From: Pristionchus mayeri | Taxonomy: Eukaryota > Nematoda > Chromadorea > Rhabditida > Neodiplogasteridae | NCBI GenBank assembly: GCA_036245805.1 | Contig: BTRK01000006.1 | Span: 17,268,365 to 17,332,364 of the forward strand | DNA: 64,000 nt | Direction of reading: 5' to 3' | Shown here: piece after piece, positions 37,204-48,599 of the stretch | Layout of the letters: each line of letters begins with the position of its first letter | How positions within the stretch are numbered: position 1 is the stretch's first letter | Position numbers and translations under genes: made by a program | Notes under the pieces: generated by a model | What the model was told of the DNA's origin: nothing | What the model saw: only the letters and a program-made list of their open reading frames with translations | Database searches by the model: none

Positions 37204-37454
37204 GGTAAGAAAGGCCTCTTATTCTATTCAATATTCGTTGCAACATCGGGTTGTTTGGAAGAATGACAGTTCCTAGTCATTCTGTGATTTTCGTTATCCG
37301 AATTCATTCATTCATTCATTCATTCATTTATTCCGTTGGAGTGAGATTTCAAGAATGGCGAGAGTGTATACAAGAAACGGATGTACGTCGATTGGATCGA
37401 ATCGGTTGGATGTTGCTTGGCAGCAAGGGTATGGGAGGGAGAGGGATAATTGAT

Positions 37455-40360
37455 CTATTGATCTAGCCAAGTGGCAATAATAGACGGGGGATAAAAAGTA
37501 TGACATTGTGAACGGATAAAACTAGAAAAAACATTATGCGAGGAACTAACACATTCTATGGGAAGAGTGTTCCAGATAGATAATGAACGAGATACAAGGG
37601 TTGAGCTAGAATTATTAGGGATAAAAGGCAACGAGATACGAAGGGGGTGGGCATTTCTGAGAGAACGGGTCAGAGGTGAACGAATAAGCAGAGATGAAAC
37701 ATCGAGAGTATAGCGATTATGCATAATTGAGTGGAGGAATAATATATCAATGATAAATCTACGGCGTTCTAAAGTCATTAAATTAAGCTCATGAAGCCTA
37801 CGTTTATAAGATATAGGGGGGACCGAGCAGCGCACGTACATTCTACGGGTAAAGTCACGCTGAACTCTTTCTAATTCCTTAGTAAACGCAACGCTATGGC
37901 TGGGATTCCAAATGATGGAGCAATACTCGAGATTAGGAAGGATGAAGGTAGTGTACGATTTAAGGTATAAATCGAGAGAGTTGCTACGAAAGGCTTTAAA
38001 TATGAGATTCATTTTAGAACGAGCTTTAGACATTATCTTATTAATATGGGGCGTGAAAGACAGTGAGGGGGAGAAATGCACTCCTAGGTCTTTAATAGTA
38101 CACTTACTGTGGTCATTGCTGGGTTCTTTTAAAACAACATCATTAATTGAGAACTGTCTACGGGGGTTACGAAGGCCATAATGAACAATGTGACATTTCG
38201 TTTCAGAGATACCAAGATTCCATTGTGAGGACCAATTAGCAACAATATTTAAGGCAGATTGCAGATCATCTGAGAATAATGGGGATTCAGCAAACAACTT
38301 AAGGTCACAGAATAATATATAGTCTGAGGGAATTTACTACAAATATCGTTGATAAATAAAATAAAGAGGAGAGGGCCTATACAAGATCCCTGGGGAACGC
38401 CGGAAATCACTGGGGACGGAGGGGAAAAGGAGTTATCAATGAAAACAGATTGCGTTCGGCTAGAAAGATAAGCATGAAACCAAGATACTAAGTGATCAGA
38501 GAGACCTAGCTCAGACAATTTATGTAATAATAATCGATGGTCGATTGAGTCAAAAGCTTTTTTGAAATCAATATAAATTGTGTCAAAAGGGGCACCGTGC
38601 CTAGAAATGCGGAGATAATGTGCATATGTCTCAGCAAGATTAGTGGAAGTTGATCTACAATTTCTAAAACCTGTTTGATGTGGGTCAAACAAATTATTCT
38701 GATCAAGAAATGACGTGATTTTACCTATGATAATCTTCTCGAAAACTTTGCAAACAGACGACGTAAGTGAAATAGGACGAAAATCAGAAATAGAATTACT
38801 TAATTTTTTAGGGATTGGCTTAACTAGGGCGTGACGCCATTGAGATGGCACCTGGGAAGTAAGCAAAGATTAGTTAAAAATAATAAGTAGGGGAGAAACA
38901 ATAGACGATTTACATTTCGAGAGAAATATGCTCGGAATATTATCGGGGGTTACATTCACTTTGGGAGAAAGCTTATTAAGAGCACTAATAACATCCACGT
39001 GACAAATGGAGGGTAAATCGAAAAAGAATTGAGGGGAAGGAAGGGGAAGCGGAGAATGCTGGGGTCGGGAAAAAACAGATGAAAAGAAACTATCAAAAGC
39101 TCTACATTTCTGGTCGTTAGATAACAAAACAGAACCATCAGAGTCAACAATTCCAGAAGGGGTGACCTTAGGAGAACTTAATTTGTCCTTACAGTAATTA
39201 TAAAACAGCTTAGGATTAGAAGATTTGACAATACGATTTTCGAGGGAACAGTAAAATCTATTGAGAGCAGAGTTAAAGCGTTGATTCATAATGGCACACG
39301 CGCGACTGTTAGGGGCAGTTCTGGTCAGGTTCTTAGATTTCCCATAGAGGATTTTCAAAGTTCGAGGATATCTAGACAATGGTGATTGATTAGAAAGAGG
39401 AACGAAAGTATTAAGGACATTATTAATGAAAGAAATGAAATAATCAAACGATTGGTGAGCATCAAGGTTACTTAAAGCATGGGTCCAGTTGTGATAGAAA
39501 ATGTGATCATTGATGGATGACCAATCAGCTAACCGATAATTACGGGAGGGAGCACCAACATTCTGAGGAGGACAGGGAGTAACTAAATCAAATGTCACAC
39601 TTAGATGATCACTTAATGCAGTAGCAGGAGATGTATAACAAATAATGTCCTTATTGCAAAATACGAGGTCTAAATAGTTATGTAGCCGGGTAGGGAACGA
39701 GACATGTTGGGTAAAGTGGTGGTCGCAAACAAAATCAAGTAGGTCATTTTGAGTTGGAGAAGAGAGAGATGGCCAATCAATATTGGGGAAATTGAAATCA
39801 CCAATTAAAATACATGGAAAATTGGTTGAGATGAGAGTCCCTAGATTCTGAAAAAGTTGTGTAAAAGAGAGAATCGGGGCGGAGGGGGATCTGTAGACAG
39901 CGAAAATCCTAATTTTTTTATATGGTAGAGTAGGAGAATAATCTACATGAATATCAACTACGCAACATTCTATAAGAGGAAAAGAGAGGGAAGAAACCAG
40001 GATGGGATTGAAGGAGTGGTGAACTAAGCAAGCTACGCCACCGCCTCTACCGTAATCATTAAAAATCGCGCGATTGCATCGGAATGGTATGTAATAAGGA
40101 AATCCACCTACAAGGAAAGAATCGCTCTCACTACAATCTAGCCAGGTCTCTGATATGCAAATGATAAGATGCTCTAATGAGGAGAGCAGGAACGAGAGTT
40201 GGGGCAATTTGCATCTTATAGAACGGGCATTCGAATAGAATATCGAGACAGGTAAATCTCTATGCTTACGTGTACTAAGTGGTGATCGATTTCTCAAAGA
40301 GGATGCAGTGAATGAATGAGGACTAGATTGAGTCAAGAGGGGAGACAAAGGGGGAAACAA
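37455..40360 (-). pseudogene. LINE ORF2: endonuclease plus reverse transcriptase, frameshifted
   Basis: The piece 40360-38870 is the APE endonuclease: NARSIRCKLPQL, ISETWLD, GRGGGVACLV, ILIGDFNFPNIDW and TALSDHLSVTFD. The piece 38866-38249 is the RT with YIDFKKAFDSIDH and SGVPQGSCIGPLLFILFIND. The catalytic FADD box is lost at the frame break near 38290. The piece 38297-37455 is the RT thumb and C-terminus (HINKIMSKARSKMNLI, LPNLEYCSIIWNPSH). A one- or two-base slip at about 38868 and another near 38290 disrupt one otherwise long frame. Inactive as read. Confidence 0.9.
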
Positions 40361-40381
40361 TGTACCCTTGCTGCCATTGTC

Positions 40382-41263
40382 CTATCCTCGGCGAGACGTC
40401 ACGTGATTAGCACGGGAAGGAGGAACGGGCATGGGATCGGGCGTCGAGGGTGCAGTGGCAGTAGAGAGTGCAGCAGTAGAGGTGCGAGAGTCGCCTGAAT
40501 GAGGAACATCGGCAGAAGAGTTCTGTACGGTGCGGGGGGCGCTGTAGTTAGGAGGGAGCGGGCGAGGGGTACGGTAGTTGATCAGGGTGTAATCACGCAC
40601 TCCGCATACGAGACTTTTGGCATCGAAATTGCGCTTTCTCGCTTCAGCACGGGCCTCCTTCTCCATTATGAGCTGCGTGGGAGTCAGATCTTTGCGCGAA
40701 TCCTCGAACGGAGTGGGGCGACCAGGTTTGCTTCGAATGCCTGAGAGGAGAAGGTCACGGGTCGTCTTGTCAGGGCATGAGATCTTGAGGGGGCGAAAGG
40801 CAGGAGAGCGGTCGGCAGGATGGCGGTGGTATGAGATGCGATTCTCATTCCACGCCTTCTGCACCACGTCATTGCCTGCATATTGGACGAGATCGGCAAC
40901 GAGCTTTTCATCAGCTGTCTTTCCCGCGGTCGGGTCATCTAACTCCTTGTGTCCGATGATGACGGCTCTCGTCTCTTTATCTTCATACTCAGCCTTGTCT
41001 GCGATGACGCGAGAGCACGACTCGTAAACCACTCGCGCCACATCGAGTACAGGGGAGAGTGCAGGGGGAGGGGAGAGAGGGATGGAGGGAGAGTGGGATT
41101 TCAAGAGGGAGAGCACCTCGGCCAACATGGCGTTAGTGGCGTCCAACTTGGCCGAGAGAGCATCAACACTCTTTTGGGTCGCGAATACAGTGGGAGTGGG
41201 ACCACGAGCAGCGGGAGGGAGCGCCGCCTTGTTAATCGTTCTAGAGGGCGTTTCTCCTGACAT
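40382..41263 (-). CDS. LINE ORF1, gag-like RNA-binding protein
   Basis: An intact 293-residue frame starts MSGETPSRTINKAALPPAAR. It has a heptad-like segment (VDALSAKLDATNAMLAEVLS), a Pro/Ser stretch, then a basic central region (NRISYHRHPADRSPAFRPLK, RDLLLSGIRSKPGRPTPFED) and a Ser/Pro/Thr-rich tail. No CCHC knuckle is visible. It precedes the ORF2 pieces by 21 bases, as expected for the first ORF of a jockey/CR1 type LINE. Confidence 0.7.
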   Translation of the reverse strand: MSGETPSRTINKAALPPAARGPTPTVFATQKSVDALSAKLDATNAMLAEVLSLLKSHSPSIPLSPPPALSPVLDVARVVYESCSRVIADKAEYEDKETRAVIIGHKELDDPTAGKTADEKLVADLVQYAGNDVVQKAWNENRISYHRHPADRSPAFRPLKISCPDKTTRDLLLSGIRSKPGRPTPFEDSRKDLTPTQLIMEKEARAEARKRNFDAKSLVCGVRDYTLINYRTPRPLPPNYSAPRTVQNSSADVPHSGDSRTSTAALSTATAPSTPDPMPVPPSRANHVTSRRG

Positions 41264-41610
41264 CGCACTAGGGGGAGGAAGCGTCGAAATGGCTCACCTC
41301 GTCCGGTCGGTTAGACCACACCACGTCAGCACCCACTTGCTGACTAGCTCGCGACGAGGTAGATCAGCGGTAGTCGAAGAAGGGAGAGACGAGAGACGAG
41401 GGGGGAGGGCAATTTGACTAGAGGGAGACGGAGCTCGAGACAGAGCGACCGCTCACGACGGCGACAGAGACAAGAAAGGAGCGGAAAATTAATTAGAGCG
41501 GGGAATGAGGAACTAATGTGATAAGGATGTTTTTGCTTGAAATCGGTTCTTAATTTTCTCTCACTCTCTTGCCGGTCAGATGGGGGAGAGAATAGACAGA
41601 ATGAAGAGAT

Positions 41611-41700
41611 GGTACTAGGTCGGATGATAACTATGACGTCAAGCCGCCTTTGCTATTTCAAAATCGACATGACGCCATAGTTCTCATCCGACCTAGTGCC
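41611..41700. mobile_element. MITE of the CTAGGTCGGATGAGAAC family with flanking duplication
   Basis: GGTACTAGGTCGGATGATAA to TTCTCATCCGACCTAGTGCC. TGAAGAGA occurs immediately outside both ends (41602-41609 and 41701-41708), another 8-bp duplication. It is close to fully palindromic. Confidence 0.85.
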
Positions 41701-42017
41701 TGAAGAGAGTCATTTCTTGCGAATCTATCTCTAATCTCCATCTCGATCTCCGTCCACCCCCTCAACCAACTCTTTGCAAGGAGGAAACCCTGCAAGAAGC
41801 AGGCAGTCTAACAGACCATCTCGGCAGTGTCCACTTGGATGTCGCAGAAGAGGAAGAGGCCGGTAGATCACTCATCAGAGGAATGATTGAACCGGTGAAC
41901 TAGTTGTGACTGTTGAAGTCGTCGTCACTTGCTATCGATCTTCTTACTGTGGCGAAAGAAATGACTCTTTTATCAGTGAGAGAGTACTCAGCCATTTCTT
42001 GCGAAGTCATCCATAGT

Positions 42018-42200
42018 CACTCATTGAATTCGTTATTGGTCTTGCAGCAAGCGCTAAAAGGTCAAGCCGAAGTAATTCTAATTCTGGAGATATCTTGATT
42101 TCGCGCGCTCCCCCATAGATCTGCCATTAGAGATAGTGCGGGAAGAGGGCACTAGGTCGGATGAGAACTATGACGTCATGCTGCCTTTGATATATCCGAC
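42018..42200. repeat. Second copy of the 33472-33655 segment
   Basis: Same order of TCATTGAATTCGTTATTGGT, TTGATTTCGCGCGCTCCC and the MITE start GGCACTAGGTCGGATGAGAA. The MITE is truncated here and ends at about 42207. Confidence 0.85.
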
Positions 42201-42248
42201 GTAGCACCAAGAGGGGGGAAAATTGAGGATGTCTTCGCAAGAAAAGAC

Positions 42249-42434
42249 TCTCTCTATTCTTCGTGCTCTCTCGCCAATAGTGAGAGAGTACGTAGAATGG
42301 AGAGATCAATTTCTTGGGAAGCCATCCCTCCTCCCCATCTCAATCTCCCTCCACTAGGCATGGCTTCGCATGCAAATTGCTCTCTTTATTCTGCGTGATC
42401 TCTCACCCGTCGAGAGAGCGTGCAGAGTGAAGAG
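42249..42434. repeat. Two CTCTCTCRCC hairpins
   Basis: The copy at 42249-42307 is CTCTCTATTCTTCGTGCTCT/CTCGCC against GTGAGAGAGTACGTAGAATG/GAGAGA. The copy at 42379-42434 is TCTCTTTATTCTGCGTGATC/TCTCACC against CGAGAGAGCGTGCAGAGTGA/AGAG. The stems keep compensating changes only partly. Confidence 0.75.
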
Positions 42435-42517
42435 TCATTCCATGCGAAGCCAACCCTTCCATCCTCTCTTACCCTCACATTTATTTCTACTCGCCCACTT
42501 CATAACAACACTTCCAG

Positions 42518-45500
42518 GACATCCAGGATGAGGTAAATATGGAGGAGTCAAACGAAGTCAAATCCTCTGTCAAGAACGACGGGGATTCTGGCGCACGGGC
42601 CAAGGTGAGAAGATGTTTCGAAAGGAATGTTTGATAAGTATTACATGTAACACGTACGTACTTTGCCTGCAGATTTGAGAGAGAAAATGAGAATGGTCAA
42701 TGATCAGAGAGCTAAGAAGCCGCACACTGAAAAGAAAGAGACGAGAAAGAAAAGCTCTGGAACGTGTGAAGATGAGGCTTCAGAGGTGAGAAATGAACAA
42801 AATTTCAGATGTATAGCGGAGTAACACTCATTCCCCTCCTTTATCGCTCTCTCATCCGAATGGTTCGAATTGATCGAGATTCAGGAGGAGTAATTAGATC
42901 ATAGGGATTGACAGCATCAATTTTTCCAAGTTTTCATCAAAATTCTTACTGAGAATGGAGAAAATCCTAGCTTGACACTTGACCCGTGCGTGCGGGGAAA
43001 ACTGACCTGATGAGTCATATTACTGTCGACGCGATTCAGGCGATTTGGCGGAAGCGAGTGGAATGCAATGTGTGTGGCAAGGAGATCGCATACGGGTCAA
43101 TGATAGTGCACAGAGAGATCCACTCCGGTTAGTTTTACGCTATTCGTTTGTTTTGGTTGTTTATCACGCGTATTCTGAGAGATTGCAGGACCCCGCGGAA
43201 CCAGGAGCCCCAACTTTCAGCAGTATCCACAAGATAATTATGCCAGAGTATATTGGGGATGAGAACACTTTCTACGTTGGCCGTTTTTTACAGAACCGGC
43301 TTTTAGGCATTTTCCGGTTCCGCACCCGGCTCTACCGTATTTCAGCTCCCAGATGAGCTATGGAATTGGGCTCAAAATGTCCGGAAAATTATTTCCAACA
43401 ACTTTTATGTTTACAAAAACGTTCGCCGGCATCAACTTCACATTGAAATTTACGAAAAACTGCAATCCAAACCAGAAAATAAATTCTACCGGCTCGGGGA
43501 CCCCACCCTTTCAAGTATGCGGTGCTCATATTCGGAATCTCCATGCCCGATTCTATCAGGAAAAAAATATAGCCGAACTCATTAGGCGTGACAACTGGTC
43601 TCCCCAAGGCGAAAAAAGCGTCGAATTCGATCAATTTCAAAATAACTTTTCTGAAAATCATCGGATAAAAGCTCCAAAACATGACTACATTGGCGAAAAC
43701 ATCATAAATAAGTAACATAACTCTAAATAACTCGAACGGAAAGCATTTTGGCACTTTTTTTTTAAATCGAAAAAAAAATCGAAAAATTGTCTCGATTTTC
43801 ATGAATTTCTATTTTCATGATGTTCATGTATATTTTGCAGCCAAATCATATAAAACAATGAGATGGTAATGCAGAGACATGATTTCTTCGAAAAAAATTC
43901 GATTTCGGTTACAGAGCCGGAAATTACATACTTTCCGGTTTTGGCTTCCGGCTTTGGACAAGACTATTAAATATCTGGAAAATACGGCCATCTAGTTATT
44001 TATATTTGATAATAAATATAAATAAACACATTTTACGCGGAAAGGAAGATTTTTGTGAAGATATGACAGTCGTGCATTTTGTAAATCGTAATTGTATTTT
44101 CGAAGTGTAATTTCAGCTGCAACTGAATCTACGCTGAAATTTATTGTTAGAATCCTTCCTTGCAGCAGAAAATGTGTTTATTTATAGTATTTAGCGCTCA
44201 TGTATCAAACAAATATTTCTTTTAGATTACGAGATTTAATTTATTAAAAATTTAGTGAAGAAAAACGATCATGTTTCTCTCACTGCATGAGTCGTATTCT
44301 TTAATGCCGCATTACAACAATGTAATAGGTGGCGAATTCCATTATTTTTTCTTAAGAAGGGCACTTGTGCCCGAGTCTAAATATGTATCCATTTAATTTG
44401 GAGATTTGGTTATACAGCTTAAAAATATTTAAAAGTAAGCTGTGACGAATGGCCCTCGAAAAAATTTTCTCGAATAAAGATGTCGCGTCCATCAAATAAG
44501 AATGATAGAAAAATATAAACGTATGTATTATGGTACACGTCCATTCAGTAGTGCAAATATGCTTTCAGTTTAAATTGGGAAAGCGAATCTGCTTCTGTAC
44601 CTTTTTCGAATCTGTCCCAAGTGTCGTTTTCAGCCATATTTTCTCATGTATGGTTCAGTAGTTTAAACCATGTTTTCATTCAGTTTGACGCTACTAAAAT
44701 TCATAATTCGGTCCTTGCATATAACATACAAGTTTATATCTCAATATATGCTGAGAAAGAAATTCGAAAATGTGATTTTTCAAAAAGATAATTTCGTATC
44801 AAAGTGTGATGCAGTTATTTTCATATTTCTCCGTTTCCTGATATCGTATTTCCGCCTAAACAAGTATACTTTAAAGAGGAATGGTTGCTCTCCATACTCA
44901 AGTTGAGAAAGCGGGGAATTATTATCCGAAGATTTTTTATTATTAATTAAAGAGAAAAATGAGCTGCGGGCCAAGGGCCCATTTTTTCGAACTTGAAAAT
45001 CGAAAAGCTCTGAAAGACAAAATCGATAGATGGGGAACTGTGATAAAATTGTTGGAGGTACTGTTCGCAGGCATACAATGGCGAAAGCAGAAATCTATGC
45101 TATCATTACTTCGAGAGATATTACATAAAAGAGTTGTCACCATACTTTTCTCGCACCCTGTAGTCATGTTTTAGAGCTTTTATCCGATGATTTTCAGAAA
45201 AGTGATTTTGAAATTGATCGAATTCGACGCATTTTTCTCCTTGGGGACACCAGTTGTCACGCCTAATGAGTTCGGCTATAATTTTTTTCCTGATAGAATC
45301 GGGCATGGAGATTCCGAATATGAGCACCGCATACTTGAAAGGGTGGAGTCCCCGAGCCGGTAGAATTTATTTTCTGGTTTGGATTGCAGTTTTTCGTAAA
45401 TTTCAATATGAAGTTGATGCCGGCGAACTTTTTTGTAAACATAAAAGTTGTTGGAAATAATTTTCCGGACATTTTGAGCCCAATTCCATCATTCTAGCTC

Positions 45501-46364
45501 ATCTGGGAGCTGAAATACGGTAGAGCCGGGTGAGGAACCGGAAAATGCCTAAAAGCCGGTTCTGTAAAAAACGGCCAACGTAGAAAGTGTTCTCATCCCC
45601 AATATACTCTGGTATAATTATCTTGTGGATACTGCTGAAAGTTGGGGCTCCTGGTTCCGCGGGGTGTCCGTTTTCTCTCAGAAGACGCGTGTTATGTAGA
45701 TCATTGCTGTGAAATTCTCAGAAAAAATAACTAGAAAATCAGAGAGGAAGCGAGGGAATACTCTCTTGCGATGACATGATATTTCGAATCGGGTATTCGG
45801 AATGAACGTATCTCGTTTTATGGCACCACAATGTTGTATGCAGCAGCCGAGACGGGCAAGAAGGAGCACATCTGTCGTTTATGCGGAATGGTCTTCTCCC
45901 TTCGGAAGTATCTGGGACGTCACATGAAGGACGTTCACACTGAAGGACGACGAAGGATTCGTGAGATTCTGATGCCATTCATGATGGATGATGAACAAAT
46001 TGTATCAAGCAGTAGAAGAAGAAGATTCGTTCAGTCTTAGCGTAAATATTACTAGCAGTGCACCGACACATACTATAATAATTTGATCTCGTTCCGTGGA
46101 AAATATCATCCTACCTAGCGCAATCCAAGCTTCAAAGTTACAGTCCCGTTGGGCATCAGCATGCCACAATCCAATGAACATTCTGACCAGAAATTCATGA
46201 TACTCTTCCTTGCAAATGGCAATTGCTAATTAAGTAATGAACTAATTAAAGCAAATGTTCATTAAGGAGGAACGAGTGCGTGCTTCGTCTGTGGGAAGGT
46301 GGTGAATCGAGGCAACATGGCGAGACACTTGAATCAGCATTTAGTGGTCCCTCGGATGAGCTGA
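42518..46364 (+). CDS. C2H2 zinc-finger gene, 3' exons, opened by a foldback element
   Basis: Exons: 42518-42604 (acidic, IQDEVNMEESNEVKSSVKND), 42673-42785 (basic, KKPHTEKKETRKKSSG), 43040-43127 (CNVCGKEIAYGSMIVHREIH), 45844-46040 (CRLCGMVFSLRKYLGRHMKDVH) and about 46267-46364 (CFVCGKVVNRGNMARHLNQH). Three C2H2 fingers follow the C-x2-C..H-x3/4-H spacing and suggest a DNA-binding transcription factor. The frame does not close at 42604/42673, and the exon at 45844 runs to a stop at 46040 before the third finger, so either alternative ends or a decaying gene. A 2.5-kb foldback element separates fingers 1 and 2. Confidence 0.6.
43189..45668. repeat. Foldback element 2 (about 530-bp arms, 1.4-kb AT-rich core)
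   Basis: GGACCCCGCGGAACCAGGAG at 43189 is mirrored at 45648-45668. The arms run to about 43735 and back from about 45130, with high identity including the stretch GCCGAACTCATTAGGCGTGA. The core (43740-45130) is AT-rich with no recognisable transposase. Arms near the ends contain repeated AACCGG blocks. It lies in the intron between zinc-finger exons. Confidence 0.9.
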
Positions 46365-47261
46365 ACTCTGTAGGGTCGATGGAGGGCGATAACTATCATA
46401 GAATTCACCCGTTGAAAATGAATAGGAAAACTTATCGGAAATCCCATCAACTTTCTTAAATTCGCATGATTGTTTTTGGAATTTCGAATAAGATAACTCT
46501 AATGAAAACCTAAGTGTGAAAACTAAAAATAGCACCCTTAATCAATACTTTCGAAATAGACTTTCTTTTTTCTTCTGTGAAGACGCTGAGGAATTGGTAC
46601 CAATTCTTTCGATATCATGCGGGAAGTTGTCCTACCAATTACACATCGTTCATCTTAATCTCATTTTAATCGCTTTCAAAGTTTTCATCATCAATACATA
46701 GCAATAAAAATCGCAATCTCTCATTGATTGTGTGGATCCTTTGTCGTGATTGAAAATAGTAACATTGTATTGTTACATTCCCTGTATTCATCATCTCCAC
46801 TAATTATTGTTGGTAAAATTAACAACTGACAAAACATATTATCGGTTGTTCATCAAATAAATTTTACAAGATACATAGTTACTCCTTCATTAGCTAATTC
46901 TCAAAAATGAAACGTTTTTACGGTAAACGATTTCTTGGATATTATTATCTAGATTTCCTGCTTCCTTTTGTGTTGTTCGGAAATGGGATGGGCTTATCTA
47001 AAGACCATGTAATGGAAACTTTTCGATAAAAAAATTGTATGATATTCAAATATGTAATTATATATAGTCGAATTATAATCGAATGAACCGCAGAGTCTCC
47101 TGTCCTGAAATCAGGTAAACTTATCATGATTAAATAAAAGTTTATGGCTCACATTGGAGACAACTCCAGTCACTGACAGATGCTCTGTACATATTCAGAT
47201 ATTGCTGATACCTGAATATGCGTCAATTTTGGGGATAATTAGGCGAATTTTGAAAATATAA
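46365..47261. other. Spacer without recognised gene
   Basis: AT-rich sequence between the zinc-finger gene and foldback element 3. I searched the minus strand here for the missing disintegrin and Cys-rich exons of the ADAM gene and found no Cys-dense frame. Confidence 0.5.
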
Positions 47262-48599
47262 CACGAGTTTCCTGTAAAAGTGTAGGAAAAGGAGCTCTTT
47301 TTGCCACTAGACAATATTTTATGTCACCGATTTTGTTAAAACTCGATTTGTGGGGATCCGAAAACGGCCTTTCCGGTTGGTTTGGCAAAATCTGCATATT
47401 ATCGATTTTTTGATCTACAACTTACAAAAGGGTATAAATCGATTTATTTTGATCGTAACGAGAACAATTTGTAATGAATTATATTCGCATTGACGAGCTT
47501 TACAACTTTGCCAGCAACATACAAAGCTCAGGAATTGATTTCGATATCGATTTCTCAGAAAAACCGTTTGATCTACCCAAAAATCGATGTTTTGAGCATC
47601 ACATATATCAAATACAAAGGGTTTTATTGCACCAATGGATTCTCCAGACAAAATAAGGGGTTGTTCACGTTGAGCATTTTTCATATAAGTGGCACCCTAC
47701 TATCGATTTACTATGGGATAAAATGAACTGTTCTGGACTTGGTCGAATTTTTCGAGATATTTGTTTTTTGGTCGTATCTTGGTTCAAAGTTGTCCAATCG
47801 TGTACTCTAAAAAATGAAATCGATAGCCCTCGGAGAGACGAAAAAAAATTACTAAGTGACATAAAGTGCTGAGAGTACGTGTTTTCGAGTTATCTGACGA
47901 AAACTGCTAAAAATGATCACACAATGTGTGTTTTCACATCTCTGCTCTAATCCGTCGCTCATTTTGCAGTAGTATTACACTGTTGATGTCTGAACACGCA
48001 AATATAATCTAATTTTAATTCTGCACATGAACAAACCGCCTTCATTTTTCAAGTTTCACCAGATGAATTCGTTTTACCGTTTTAGGATGGATGAGTATGA
48101 ACAATTGTGGCTGGCTTTCATATGCATTTGTCAACTCAATGAGAAAATATGATTGTATATGTGTGCAAAGGCATCATAAATGTAATACTATTGTAAAATG
48201 AGAGACAGATTAGAGCAGATGTGAAAACACACATTGTGTGATCATTTTTAGCAGTTTTCGTCAGATAACTCGAAAACACGTACTCTCAGCACTTTATGTC
48301 ACTTAGTAATTTTTTTTCGTCTCTCCGAGGGCTATCGATTTCATTTTTTAGAGTACACGATTGGACAACTTTGAACCAAGATACGACCAAAAAACAAATA
48401 TCTCGAAAAATTCGACCAAGTCCAGAACAGTTCATTTTATCCCATAGTAAATCGATAGTAGGGTGCCACTTATATGAAAAATGCTCAACGTGAACAACCC
48501 CTTATTTTGTCTGGAGAATCCATTGGTGCAATAAAACCCTTTGTATTTGATATATGTGATGCTCAAAATATCGATTTTTGGGTAGATCAAACGGTTTTT

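Larger units (their letters stand above)
37301..41510 (-). mobile_element. Non-LTR retrotransposon (jockey/CR1-like), nearly full length
   Basis: Minus-strand element with a gag-like ORF1 (41263-40382), an APE endonuclease/reverse transcriptase ORF2 broken by two frameshifts (40360-37455), and a 3' end formed by a TGAA microsatellite, seen on the plus strand as repeated ATTC at 37303-37330. The 5' boundary is approximate. It sits between two exon groups of the zinc-finger gene. Confidence 0.88.

Noticed and set aside
37912..38181. Plus-strand frame within the LINE
   Set aside because: Shadow of the reverse transcriptase on the other strand.
43353..43715. 120-residue open frame in the foldback arm (and its mirror at 45263-45472)
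   Set aside because: The same frame appears in both arms because they are inverted copies. No domain, no splice context, and arms differ by frame-breaking changes.
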